Below, in pieces: positions 1 through 11,392 of a stretch of DNA of 64,000 nucleotides. The DNA comes from Obelidium mucronatum (taxonomy: Eukaryota > Chytridiomycota > Chytridiomycetes > Chytridiales > Chytriomycetaceae), in the NCBI GenBank assembly GCA_025765595.1, contig JAIVFH010000018.1:124001-188000 (forward strand), given 5' to 3'. The first letter of the stretch is position 1; every line of letters starts with the position of its first letter. The translations under genes were made by a program, and so were the position numbers. The notes beneath the pieces are model-generated. The model saw only the letters and a list, made by a program, of their open reading frames with translations. It was not told the origin of the DNA and searched no databases.

Positions 1-2122
1 TCGCTTCTTGCATTTCCATACCTTCCAATAGAAAGTTCCCAAGAAACATCAGCCCAATCCGATGAAGTCAATGGTAGCGCGGGCTATCGCTTGTCAGAGG
101 AGGACCGGATCAAACTCTTGCAGTTTTCTCTCCAAGACGTGTCTACCTTGCTTCAACTGAATTCACCTGAATTTTGGAGCACCTTAGCGCTTTCGAACTA
201 TGCAATTATTTCATGGCTCAATGGGTATCTGCAGTACCAAACCGAACGGGTTACAGCGACACTGCCCTTTTTTGCAAGTCACAGCAAAACATCACTGCTG
301 TTGTCGTCGACTCCTGAAATTTCAGGATTTATGCAGCGCCTCGAATCGAAACTGATTCGTAAGGTTTTCTTATTAGGACACCGTATTGGAGCTGAGTTGG
401 AGCATCCCGCAGCAACTGCCGCAGGCGTCGAAAGAGTGGTGTCGCTCTCCTTCCTGATGAACTTTTCGCGAGTGTTTACGCACATGAATTTGAACTCAAT
501 GAGTCAAATTTGGGCGTCTGTAATGAGCCGGGACAGTGGCAAATGGATTTTGGATGACATTGGGAGCACAACCGAATTCTTTTCGCAAACCGTAAAAAGC
601 ATACAAAAGAGGTTAGAAAAGGGAGTTGGCAATGGCGGTGGAAAAGGGAAGGGGAAGGGGAAATCCTCGGCGGGTTCGGGATCTTCTGGTCCCACCACCA
701 CCAATGAGGAGAGCACAGCCCCTGCCATTGACGATCGAAACCTGAATGATATCCGGCTTTTGGCGGATGCAGCTCTGTCCTTTGAATCAGTCGTTCTTTT
801 GTCGAGTACCTTATCCAGATCCGTGTCTGATTCCATTGTTCAATCATCAGAGTTTATTCAGGCCCTCGTGGGGTGTTATGGGATTGCCAATATCCTGTCT
901 GCTTCCAAAACGGAATTGCTGGCCCCTGAGGATACCCCCAACGCGTCTCTCGAGTTTCTCGACGTCAGGTCGGGGTCCAAAGCTGTGGTGGATCCAAAGT
1001 TTGCAACCGAGCTTCGCCATTTGAAGCTTTCCGTGATTGCATTGTTGGACACCTTGGTCACTGTCTCGTACTTTAATCCATTGAAGGTGGAATATAAGCC
1101 TGATTTCTCAATCGAGCGGGTGATTCAACCGCCCGTTCTCTCTTGTGAAGATGGGCTCCTTCCGGCGCTCACTGAGTCTTTGTGTGATTTATTGCTCGCG
1201 CTTTTGGAATCTTCTCCGATAGAAGACCCTGTAATGTTTCTGACGTCAACGGCGCCTATTCTTGTGGACTTGGAAGTGGAAACCGGTGTTTCTGAGAGAC
1301 TGAAGTTGGTTGTGGAAACTGTGCGGAATTTGGGGCTCGGCGATGGACATGATGCTCGATTAGAATTTGTTATTGTGAGTTTAGAACAGATGTTGGCATT
1401 CAGTGGAAATGCCATGGCAAGGAAGGATAAGATTGAGGAAAGGCGGCAGAGGGCTGCAGCTGAGACGGAGAAAAGGGGGACTAAAGCTAAAAAGACCATT
1501 AGCAAAAATTCGTCCAAAGAGGTTTGTATCACTTTTACCAAAATTTCCTGGAATAGATCCTCAACTCTTTTTTTTTTTTTTTTTTTTTTTAGATGCAATC
1601 CAATACTCCAGAAATGGATGATGAATACATTAATCGGACAATTCTCATTTCGCAAGTCCACGATCTATTTCCTGAACTGGGCGAAGGATTCATTGAGGTT
1701 TTTTTTTTTCGTGAAAGAACCCATTTCTTTGTTTTGACACGATGCTTTCCTGCCAGGCTTGTTTGATTGCATTGAACAATGATTCAGAGCAATTGATTAT
1801 GAAAGTTCTCGAAGACAATCTTCCCGAACAAGTTTTGAAATTAGATCGATCTATGGCTCGAGCCGCCCCTCGCGCAACAGTGACACAACAACCAAATAAG
1901 AAAACCCTTACCAGAAAGCAGAAAAAGACCAAAGAAGCAGCCGTAACTGAATCATGGCCATCTCTTGCACCAGAAAGCGCTGGCGGTGTTTTATCATCCA
2001 GAAAGAACGTGTTTGACAATGATGAGTTTGACGTGTTTAGTGGTACCAAAAAAGTAGTGGATTCTGGAAAAATCATTTGGGGAAAGAAAGAGTTGAGTTT
2101 TTTTGAAAATTTGTTTTTCCCC

Positions 2123-2164
<42 letters not shown>

Positions 2165-3028
2165 TGCAGGGTGTGGTTTAACGTTTTGTTTTGGAAACAG
2201 TAAAACAGAGTCTCTGGACGCCGCAGCCGATCAAAAGCAGGCGGTTCTTGCCCTCCACGCCAATGCGCTCCAAGAAGAAGAAGAATACGAACGAATGAAG
2301 CGCGAAATGGATGAGCAACGCATGTATGACGACGAATACGATGACACCTATGATTCCACCGACATCAAGCTTGCTGGAACTGTAGAACTTCACATGTTGG
2401 ATGAATCCGAAAACAGTGTGGATGCGTCAAGAGTCAAAAGGATTCATGCGGATGAAGAGGATGGAGACAAACCAAAGAAGCCAACTGGAGGCAACAGCAC
2501 GAACGCTATTGAGCAAGAATTGTTTAGCATTGCGGGCAGTGCTGGTCGATCGGTGTTGGAGAAAACTGCGAGAAAGACTGTTGCAAGACAGCGCTTGAAG
2601 GCAAAGTTGGGGTGGACCGATGAAATGATTGAGGGGTGGTTTGTTATGTATTCGCGTAATGTGAGCAGCATTTCTTCTCCTTTAATCTCAAACTTTTCGT
2701 CACTAATGTTGCTTTGTTTGTGGAAACTCTCCAGCCGCATCAACAAAGACGAATGGAAGAGCAATTTGCTTGGCGTGGAAACAGAGCACCTGAATCCGTT
2801 ACGGCTGCAAAACCTCGAAAGGATGATCCAGAATCGAGTGAGGAAGAAGAAGAAGAGAACGTTCAAGAAAATGGCAATCCTACCGATGGAAGCAGTCAAA
2901 GAGGGCGTGGTGGACATCGCGGTGGTGGGCGTGGTGGGCGGGGAGGTGGCCGAGGCGGGTCAGCAAACCACTCTCGACGCAACCAGCATGCCAAAAAGAT
3001 GGCACGAGGAATGGGTGGTCCAGCATAA
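1..3028 (+). CDS. ASCC2: ASCC2 / Cue3-like CUE-domain protein, 5' truncated
   Basis: The reading frame is open to the window edge, so the N-terminus lies upstream. Five exons fit: 1-1521, 1593-1697, 1757-2091, 2201-2660 and 2735-3028, giving about 900 residues. The exon 2/3 junction joins QVHDLFPELGEGFIE to ACLIALNNDSEQ, a ubiquitin-binding CUE domain of the type found in ASCC2. An acidic middle follows, and the C-terminus is an RGG-rich tail with repeated GRGG units, probably RNA-binding. In animals ASCC2 belongs to the ASC-1 complex (alkylation repair and ribosome quality-control triggering); yeast Cue3/Rqt3 is the counterpart. The introns ending at 1592 and 2200 contain T runs of 23 and 40. 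In the latter, the first CAG (about 2169) leads to an in-frame stop, so I use the AG at 2199-2200. The family call is strong; exact function is by homology. Confidence 0.88.
2124..2163 (+). repeat. T40 homopolymer in an ASCC2 intron
   Basis: A run of 40 T lies just upstream of the splice acceptor of the fourth exon. It looks like an overgrown polypyrimidine tract and is a likely length-variable locus. Confidence 0.95.
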
Positions 3029-3078
3029 GAAATAAACTCGGGGGTTTTTTTTTTGTACAGCAATATATTGTTTTCAAT

Positions 3079-4365
3079 TCAATCAGATTTGAAAGTTTCT
3101 GCATCCAAGTTGAAGAACTTGATGGCATTTCCACTCAGCAACTTTTCCTTCTCTTCAGCCGTCAATGCTTTGCACTCATCAACCAACTTTCCTGGTTCTT
3201 GTTCTCCAAGCGGGAATGGGTAGTCACTGCCCACCATAATCCTGTCAATACCAACCTTCTTGATCAAAAAGAGCAAAGCATCTTCATCATGCACCAAAGA
3301 GTCTGTCCAAATACGCCCCAAATAACTCAAAGGAGGTTGCTTACAGACAGTGGCACAAAGATCTGGACGCACTTGGAATCCATGTTCGATACGACCAACA
3401 GTGTAAGGAAACGAACCACCTCCATGAGCAAGACAAATTCGAAGCTTGGGGAATCGTTCCAAGACACCGCCGAAAATGAGGGAGCAAATAGCCACTGTTG
3501 TTTCACAAGGCATTCCAATAAGCCATGGGAACCAGTATTTTTCCATGCGACCCTTATTGTCCATATCCCAGGGGTGAACAAATACACCAACGTCCAATTC
3601 TTCGCAGGCCTGGTGTTTCGAGGTTAGCGCCACACTATTTCCTTTTTTTAGAAAAGATGCTTACAGCCCAGATCGGGTCCAGCTCTGGAGCATCCAAGTT
3701 CCATTCTGATAAGAGAATAATATATCCGTGAGTTATACGTATACTTGATTGTTGCGCCCACAGATTCATTACCATTAATATGGGATCCAATCTGAATACC
3801 CTTGTATCCCAACTCCTCCACACAACGCTTAAGCTCTTGAACAGCCAATTCCGGGGACTGCATAGGAAGAGTTGCAAGTCCCACAAACTTTTTGGGGAAC
3901 AGGGAGCATGTTTGTGCAATGTTGTCGTTCAAGTACTTTGCCAAATCCAGACAATGTTCCGGTTTCGCCCAGTAGTTGAAGAAGACTGGAATTGTAGAGA
4001 TGATCTTTTTTTTTTGGGTGTGTGTATAGGGGGAAATGAGAATGATTTGTGGCTGAGAAGAAGACACCACCTTGTACCTGGACATCCACAGAAGTGGCAG
4101 CCATTTCCTTGATTCGCTCTTCAGGCATCCAGCAGTTGCATTCCACGTCTCTGAACGGCTTCCCATCGAGCATCATCTTGGCCTTGCCGTCACCCAAGTT
4201 CTGGACAGAGATCCAGCCTGGGTACCCGTACTTTTGATTCAGGTCCGGCAGTCTCGCAGGCATAATATGTGTATGTATGTCAATACGTAAGGGCTTGGAT
4301 CCACTGGAGTTGCCGCAACAGGTAACTGGAGCTTCATTGGTCTCAATCTGCATTGGTTCACTCAT
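3079..4365 (-). CDS. ACMSD: 2-amino-3-carboxymuconate-6-semialdehyde decarboxylase
   Basis: This amidohydrolase-fold enzyme decarboxylates ACMS in the kynurenine branch of tryptophan breakdown, diverting flux away from quinolinate and NAD. Four exons fit: 4365-4078, 4004-3773, 3705-3665 and 3609-3079. Family marks occur in order: IDIHTHIMP (N-terminal metal-binding HxH), FNYWAKP, GIQIGSHING, WNLDAPELDPIW, VFVHPWDM, AHGGGSFPY and GSDYPFP near the C-terminus, which carries the expected acidic metal/active-site Asp. Exon 3 is only 41 nt but restores the conserved WNLDAPEL block exactly. The start ATG at 4365 follows a run of T (plus strand) and leaves a short low-complexity N-tail before the first beta-strand. 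Length (about 360 residues) is normal. It is followed on the same strand, 122 bp upstream of its ATG, by the GST stop. The identification is firm. Confidence 0.93.
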
Positions 4366-4487
4366 TTTTTTTTTTTTTTTGGTTATTCTTTCTGTTTTTA
4401 TTCCCGGAAACAACCGAAACTCAATCTCTCCACGCCCTCCTTCAATTACATCACACACACCACAGACGGGTAAATTCAAGCTAATAT

Positions 4488-5268
4488 TCACAATAATCTT
4501 CCACCAAAAGTGGCCGACTTATTGTTGAAGGGGCGATTGTACGCCGGACTGTTGATGTATTCCTTCATGCAATCCAACTCTTCAATCTGCTTATGGAGCT
4601 TTAGCAAACGCGGACAATTAGAAAACATTGCCGGCTCAATCGCGAGATTCTGGCAAATCAACTCGTAGAGCATGAAATCGGCATAACATATTTTGTCCCC
4701 AGTAATCCACGTTTTAGGGCTGCCGTAGAATTTTTCAAGGCGTTCAAGCGATGCTGGGGTGTTTTTGATATGTATTGGTTTCAAGTTTTCAAAGTCCTTG
4801 TTGTAGCACATTGAGGTGAAGCGGGACCGCATGTCAATGATTTCGTTGGCTATCATGTCAATAGTGGCACGTTCTGATGGAGTGCTTCCAGCCAAGTTGT
4901 GTTTCCTATCATTTTTAGGCGAGTGGAACAGAAAACGTTCAAAAAATGAAACGTGTTGATTTGAAGGGAACTTACTCGGCAATGTAACGCATAATGGCAC
5001 CGGACTGTGTGATTTTCAAATCACCATCAAGGAAATAAGGAAGGTTAGGGAAGGCAAGGTCCGTCATGGATGGTTTGACGTCAGTCCATTCGGCGCGAGA
5101 CAAATCGTCACCTTGAGTGTACACGCGGTCTTCGTACGGAGTCTTTGTGTACTCTGTTAAGTAATTAAAAAGTCAATTTCATAATCGATTGATTTGTTAC
5201 ATACCCAGGACATAGCGGATGGGGGCGGCGAGCCCACGGATGTTCCAATATCCAAGAATTGCTGGCAT
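4488..5268 (-). CDS. Glutathione S-transferase, Mu-like class
   Basis: The protein starts MPAILGYWNIRGLAAPIRYV, the Mu/Alpha-type thioredoxin-fold entry with the catalytic Tyr in GYWNIRG. After an intron (donor at 5204) comes the glutathione-binding stretch NLPYFLDGDLKITQSGAIMR with the cis-Pro and the Q-S pair that hold the gamma-glutamyl group. Exon 3 carries the all-helical domain, including WITGDKICYADFMLYE, where the N-cap/hydrophobic staple Asp (GDxxxxADF) is present. Total length is about 220 residues, normal for the class. It conjugates glutathione to electrophiles in the cytosol. The next gene on the strand is ACMSD, which handles a reactive semialdehyde, but a functional link is only a guess. 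Confidence 0.9.
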
Positions 5269-5379
5269 TTTTTTTTTTCGCTGATTCTGTATTATTCTTC
5301 GACAGTTATACAAGAAAAAGAAGGAGAAAAGCCAAGAAATGATGATATTTATGGTTCTATATTTTCATTCATCAAGCAA

Positions 5380-7488
5380 CTATAAAACTTCACTGGACAA
5401 GCGACTCGTACTTCCCATCTGCCTAAAACTCGAGCTTCCCCCAAAAATACTACCAGTGCTGCCGGCTCTACCCCCACTCTTCCCAACCACGCTATCGCGC
5501 CCGCTTCCCGTGCTTAGTCTTCCACGCCCCGCGCTTCGGACACCCCCACCACACACTCGCGCAAGAAACATATCTCGACGAATAGCGCTGACTTGGGCGT
5601 ACATATCCTTAAGATCTCTGGAAGCGTATACGCCTGTTCGAAGCACCCGAAGAAACTCATAGAATCGCGTGACTGCATCCAAGCGCGCATGACAATTTTC
5701 ACAGAGTGGAATCCAGCCCTCGTTTGCAGTTACAGCATTCGTTGTTGTCGAAACATCGACAGATGGAGGAGGAGGAGGGGATGTAGATGTTAGTGTGGCA
5801 GATGGCGACAGTGGAGAGTCTGAGATTTTGAAGTGGTGCTGAAGTGGTGCGTGCTTGCCACAAGTAGAACAACCATTGAGAACAAAAAATGCAGGAAAGC
5901 TTGTCAGAGGATCAGAAGATTTTGGATCGCTGTTGGTGCCGCCGCTGTTGTTGCCAGTGGAGGACGACGATGCCGATGTGGACGTTGCGCTCCACGCAGA
6001 CACCCGTTCGACCATGCTCTTCTGAAAGATACTGTGCGATGCAGTTACTGAGATATTGGCGATAGCCGTAATTGCTGCGGTGGTTTCCGGTGGTATTGTC
6101 GGATACGGTGTCTGAGGTGTTTCAGAGTTATTGCGGCTCCTTGTCAGAGATGATGGAATGTACGGAACAGCGGAAGCAGTTGCTGTACTGGCAGAAATGG
6201 ATCCTTCAATTGAGGGGGCAGTCGATTTAGAATCATTAACGGCTTGAGTTCTCACTGTAACAGCATCTTTGATGGCTTGGTTTGTTGCCAACCAAAATGA
6301 AAACTGCAAAGGCGTCATTTCAGCAACAGTAACCAAGTCTGCAGAAATAGCATCCAGGAGTTTACGCGTGGAAGTACGCGGATTCCCACCAAATCTCAGT
6401 GTGGGCATTATATCGTCCTCAATCAGATTCTTCAAGAATGGAAGAGATATCAATTTGGCAGGTTTGGCGGCCGGAGCAGCAGAGACAAAGTCTTTAAATT
6501 CATTCAAGAGAGCTTCGTCAATCGGTTGAAGTCTGTTATTGATGGCCAAGGCGTCGGCAGCAAAGACGGAAGAATACTCCTTCTCCATTTTGATTTTCAG
6601 TTCTCGAAGTTGAACTTGTTCTAGCTTCAGGGAATCCCTTGTTTGCTTGAGCTTCTCCTCCAGTTCTTTTTCGCGTTCCTGTGTCAACAAGCAAGTTGGT
6701 CATTGGTGAGCCCATGCAAGAGTTACACATGATCCACAACAACTCACTTCCAACAAATGCCGTTGCTGGGTCTCATTCTGGACCAGATTATTCGCCTCCT
6801 CAAAGAGCGAAGTAGTTAATTCATCCAATTCGGCCTGCAGCGACTCGCGATCCCGTTCCAGGTCCGCCTTCCGCGCAATCTCCTCCTTCACTTTCTCGTT
6901 CAAGACGCTCAGATCTGCTTCGTGGCGGTCCGCCTCTTCCGAATACGAGTCGATGACCATGGACAGGTCCTCGACGCGGCGAAGCAAGTCCGCGGCTTCT
7001 TCGGCCTGCGTGCGGTCGTTTTCCGCGGCAGAGTCGAGCTGGGCCATGGTGGCGAGGAACTTGTTGATGGCGTCGAGCTTGCGCGTCATCAGTTCGCGCA
7101 GCTGGTGGATCGGCGCGTGGCACAGGCCGCACAGCGACGGGTCCGAGGCGTCGGCGCCGCCGCCCGCACGGATCGGCGCGCATTCGCACGACGGCGACGC
7201 GGCGAGCGCCGGCTGCTGCGCCGACTGCGCCGCGTTGTGCGCCAGCGCGCCGAGCAGCGCCGCCGCGTGCGCGCCCGACCCCGACCCCGACGCCGACCCC
7301 GACTGCGGCTCGCCCGAAGACACCGCCGCCGAAGACACCGCCGACGACGCCAGCGGCGTGAACGCCTCGAGCGCCGACGGCGGCCGCGGGTGGCTCACCG
7401 TCTGCGCCGCTGACGCAATCACGTCCGCGAGCGCATCGACCGACTTGGACCGCAGCGACTTGTGCTTGCTAACAAAGCCATTGGTCAT
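5380..7488 (-). CDS. SEC2: Sec2/Rabin-like guanine nucleotide exchange factor
   Basis: This is a GEF for the Sec4/Rab8 GTPase on secretory vesicles. Exon 1 encodes an Ala/Ser-rich low-complexity N-terminus, then a CxC...CGLC cysteine cluster, then a long coiled coil ending in ELDELTTSLFEEANNLVQNE, the Sec2 signature that binds the Rab. An intron (about 6746-6681) joins LLE to EREKELEEKLKQ and continues the coil. The C-terminus holds GCSTCGKHAPL, LCENCHARLDAVTRFYEFLR and a region ending MFLARVCGG, like the conserved C-terminal block of Rabin/Sec2. The start is placed at the ATG at 7488 (MTNGFVSKHK); an upstream non-coding or coding exon cannot be excluded. Roughly 7000-7450 is strikingly GC-rich compared with exon 2. 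Confidence 0.85.
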
Positions 7489-7724
7489 CCATGCCACACG
7501 ATCCACCCACGCTACTCAAGCAAATGTCACCTGGATATCACCCGCAGTCGCTCTCGCACATGTCCCAGGCTATCAGACACCTCCTGTCCTATGGGGATCA
7601 GAGGAAGTGTTGGTGTTGATGTATCCATTAAGTAGTTTTGATACAACAGTAATAATTAATGATTATTGGAAAAGTACACTCTCTTTATTTCAAAATTAAC
7701 ACTGTAATAACTATCAACGACAAC
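7489..7724. other. Intergenic spacer between H2A.X 3' end and SEC2 5' end
   Basis: This 236 bp spacer holds the 3' UTR of the H2A.X gene and the SEC2 upstream region. I see no convincing stem-loop histone 3' end and no other gene. Confidence 0.5.
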
Positions 7725-8210
7725 TTAAAACTCTTGCGAGGCACCACCCTTTCCACCAGTACCCTCTTCCTTCTTTGGGAGCAGCGATGGTTGAATGTTT
7801 GGCAACACACCTCCCTGGGCGATAGTCACAGTACCAAGGAGCTTGTTCAATTCTTCATCGTTTCTGATGGCAAGCTGCAAGTGTCTTGGGATGATACGCG
7901 TCTTCTTGTTGTCACGGGCAGCGTTTCCGGCCAATTCGAGGATTTCAGCTCCGAGGTATTCGAGGACTGCAGCCAAGTACACTGGCGCTCCAGCTCCGAC
8001 ACGCTGGGCGTAGTTTCCCTTACGGAGCAGACGGTGGATACGACCGACTGGGAACTGGAGTCCAGCACGGGATGAACGTGATTTGGCACCGGCCTTGGCC
8101 TTTCCAGAGCTCTTTCCCTTTCCACCTATAATTCAACTTGTTTTGTTAGTGTGCAATGACAGACAGGGTCGCAAAGACAGCAGGGGAAAAGGTTTGCGCA
8201 TACCAGCCAT
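7725..8210 (-). CDS. Histone H2A.X-type (SQEF tail), one intron
   Basis: Two exons, 8210-8204 and 8125-7725, give a 135-residue H2A. The histone-fold core includes [19 protein letters not shown] and the acidic-patch region. The C-terminus ends GGASQEF, the SQ(E/D)-hydrophobic motif phosphorylated by ATM/ATR/Tel1-type kinases at DNA breaks, so this is the damage-signalling form. The first exon codes only for Met-Ala plus one base; the intron is 78 nt. The coding core is almost identical in DNA to the canonical H2A at 35748-36143, differing at only about nine mostly silent positions, while the tail, intron and promoter differ. It lies between ALG6 and SEC2 on the same strand, away from any H2B. 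Confidence 0.95.
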
Positions 8211-8339
8211 TTTTTCGGTTTTTTAGTGTTTGTATATTTCAGGTTGTGTTATTCGCATTTTTATCCTTTTTTTTTCAGATGTCCGAACACGGCCAAAAGA
8301 ACCAAGCACTGCGAACCATTATTTATTTTTGAATAATAT

Positions 8340-10265
8340 TTATTCCACCTTCTTTTTCGCACTTGTTGGCGTCACTTCCAATTCTTCAAATAATTGGACA
8401 AACGAGTATCTCAAGTAGAGCAATATAAAAATGTTACAACTCACAAAGGAGTTGACAACGACATACAAGTCTGGATACCGAGGAATTGGAACAGCATTCA
8501 CTAATTCCTCACCGAATATGAGACATCCCATGAAGAGGTAACACCCCTAGATTGTGAAAAAAAAAAATCAGTCTGGTATCAATAATCCCAAAAACGAAAA
8601 CGATGAAGCAACGTACAAACACAAAGATCTTGACAAACAGACCAGCTTTGGCTTGACTACCAAAAATTGCACCCCATCCAAACAGAAGGTTAAACAAAAG
8701 AGTGAGAGCAAGGGTTGGAATAACCAAGCCATCTCTTCTCAACAGTGGATACATACTAATTTGTTTCAGTATTAACAACACCTATACTAACAAAACAAAA
8801 CACCCAGAACCCCACCTGAACATGGCAGTCGTGATGAAAAAGCTGCCCTCCCAAGCATTATCCAACAGCAACATTGTAGCAGGCATAAGTGGAATCAAAA
8901 TAGACTTTTCGTGAACTTGGAATGAAAACAAAAAGAATGCCAGAGATCCTGTAAGGAGTCCTAGGAGCAATCTCCTTGGCGTTGTGTCGCCAGAGTTTCG
9001 TTGGGCTAGGAACAGGTTGATGCTGGTGGGCAAAACTCCAATAAGGGTAGCAATAATACTATTGAACAACAATAAAAACAATTGCTTAGAGAATATCAAA
9101 GTACAGCGTAAGCAAATAAGTACCTGAATCGAACCAACGTTTCCACCGGAAAGAGCTTCTTGACTTTAACCAAAACACTAATGGCGCACCAGAAATTGGC
9201 CACCTTGTCTTCATAGAGACCACGATCAACCGGAAATATACGGTGAATGACTTGCAGCAAGTTGCTTGTAGATGACAGGAATGGTGCAAAGAGCAATCCA
9301 AACGTCAGTATCACAGTTGCTCCGATTTGAGCAAGTTTTATAAATCTGAAAAAGGAGAATGAAAAGTTTTGATGAGTCGCCATGATTGAATCAGCAATGA
9401 TATCGGTTCCGAACCCAGCAACAGCCCCTTCACGCTTCGCAATCCCAAATGAAACTCCCAGGAGGTAAAAAAACACGGGAAGTGAATAATATAGAGCCAT
9501 TTGCTTGAAACCCAGCGCGAGACAGAAGAATATGCTTCCCAGAACATAACGTTTCTGAGACAAACAGATGACTGTCCACAAAGAGAATCCAAGCATAGCA
9601 GAGTTGTATCTAAGGATGAGAATAGATTAAAACGACTTGGAAGACACGCATTCAACCAAAAAGATCAGGTAAAACTCAACTGGAAGTGTCCATGATCAAT
9701 CAGAATCAATGCAGGTTGAATTAACGCGAGAAACAAGAGAAGAGTCTAACCACCGAATAAGAAACAATACTGGCGAATAGAGAATCAAGTAATGCGCACC
9801 TGCTCCGCCCGCGTCCTGTTCTTGCAGCAGAAGCGTGCAAAGGCGCCGATCGCCGTCATGTTGATGACGACGTCTGTGATCAGGGCCGTGTAGCGCATAA
9901 ACAGCTTCAGGTCGGGCGACTCGAGGCCGCGCGAAGCGTCGAGGGCGACCCAGTCGGGGTTGATCGCGAGGGCGCTGTGAGAGAGAGCGGGTTAGCAATC
10001 GCGCGGGCAGCGCACAGCACAGCACGTACGCGCGGCCCAGCAGCCACGAGTGGTAGGCCGTCAGCGGCGGGTAGTCCAGGCCCCAGTACAGCACGTCGTA
10101 CGCGTACCACTGCGCCGCTGGCAGGTGCGTCGTCAGCTCGAGCCAGTGGCGCTGCGCCTCAAAGTCGCCAAACAGCGGCGGCGTCGCCGCGCCAGAGTGC
10201 GGCCACAGCGACACCAGCCAGCGCAGCAGCACGCCCGCGAGCAGCGCGTGTGGGGTCCAGTCCAT
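8340..10265 (-). CDS. ALG6: Dolichyl-P-Glc:Man9GlcNAc2-PP-dolichol alpha-1,3-glucosyltransferase
   Basis: This is the ER membrane enzyme that adds the first glucose to the lipid-linked N-glycan precursor. Exon 1 starts [19 protein letters not shown] and contains [19 protein letters not shown] and [15 protein letters not shown], the luminal catalytic-loop signature of the ALG6/ALG8 family. Several short introns follow. Later exons encode many hydrophobic segments plus the conserved [13 protein letters not shown] block. The C-terminus [14 protein letters not shown] matches the end of ALG6, and a Lys-rich cytosolic tail (KKKVE) ends the protein. Exon 1 (about 9790-10260) is GC-rich; the rest is AT-rich. 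The start ATG at 10265 lies 42 bp from the divergent UTP23 ATG. Exact internal exon borders were not all resolved. Confidence 0.9.
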
Positions 10266-10307
10266 TTTCTTTTATTTTTATTTTTTATTCAAAACTGACA
10301 CTCGACG

Positions 10308-10603
10308 ATGCGGGTCAAGCGCGCGAAAAAGAACAAGAAGAACATGGCCCTGTACTCACAGCTGTTTGGCTTCCGCGAGCCGTACCAGCTGCTGCGTGAG
10401 TCTTCTTCTTCTTCCGATCCGATTGTTGCTGGCCAAAAAAAAACCTGATCATCATACCACTAGTCGATGGCAACTTTATCCACGTCGCAAACCTCATGAA
10501 AATGGATACATGGACAGCGATTCCAAAAGTCTTGCAAGGCCAAGTGAAGCCATGTATGCCGTTACCCTCCCTTCACTTCCATTACGTGTCATTGACTCAC
10601 AAC

Positions 10604-10636
<33 letters not shown>

Positions 10637-11317
10637 ACAACAACAACAACAACAACTGCCATCAATATGACACACACATGCTCAGTCACAACTACTTGTG
10701 TTTTGTCGGAACTCAGAGCTCTGGGCGAAGATTTCAGCGCAACAGTGAAAGCTGCCCAACAACTTGAACGCCGACGATGCAATCACACAACACCAATTGG
10801 AGCAACGGAATGCCTCAAATCAATTATCGGTAAGTATTTTTCTGGGGTTGGTCGGTTTCGAATCTTATTCTTTCTGTAGGAACTGATAACAAGCACAAAT
10901 ATGGCGTTGCAAGTCAAGATAATGACCTTCGCGTGCATTTGAGAACGATTCCTGGAACGCCACTGCTATACATCATGAACAGCGTTTTACTATTGGAACC
11001 TCCAAGTAAAGAAACACAAAACCGGATAGCGCAGGTATTATCTTGAGATTTCTTTTTTTATAAAACTGAATAAACTGTCACAGATAGAACTTGAAAAGAC
11101 ATTGCCCAAGAAATTTGAAGAAAAAGTCATCAAAAAGTTGAATCCGAATGTGAAAGTGGCAGCGGAACCAACCCGTACATTCAAAAAGAAGCCCAAGGGC
11201 CCGAACCCATTGTCTGTTAAAAGGAAAAAGACAACAAAGCCTGGAACAAGCGCAAGTAAATCTGAAAATGTGAAAACCGGCGAAAAACGAAAGCGGGATA
11301 GTGATGATGATGACTAA
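10308..11317 (+). CDS. UTP23: rRNA-processing protein Utp23 (PINc-like domain)
   Basis: This small-subunit processome factor binds the snR30/U17 region during 18S rRNA maturation in the nucleolus. Exons: 10308-10395, 10464-10553, 10686-10829, 10880-11034 and 11084-11317. It begins MRVKRAKKNKKNMALYSQ then FGFREPYQLLLDGNF, the Utp23/Fcf1 start. The exon 2-3 join gives QGQVKPFTTTCVLSEL, and the CxxH-type zinc-knuckle region follows (RRCNHTTPIGATECL). SQDNDLRVHLRTIPGTPLLY is the end of the PIN-like domain. The tail is highly basic (KKPKGPNPLSVKRKK), ending in an acidic stretch, typical for nucleolar proteins. An A31 run sits in intron 2. Length of about 236 residues is normal. The gene is divergent from ALG6. 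Confidence 0.92.
10605..10635 (+). repeat. A31 homopolymer plus (CAA)n in UTP23 intron 2
   Basis: A run of 31 A is followed directly by a short CAA/AAC triplet repeat (to about 10656), all inside the intron and not at its acceptor. Confidence 0.93.
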
Positions 11318-11392
11318 AGTGTTTTTTTTTACAATATAAAAGTTCTTCAAAAATCTCTGCCGCTCAGCAATCATGTCTCTCTCCTTTTTCTT

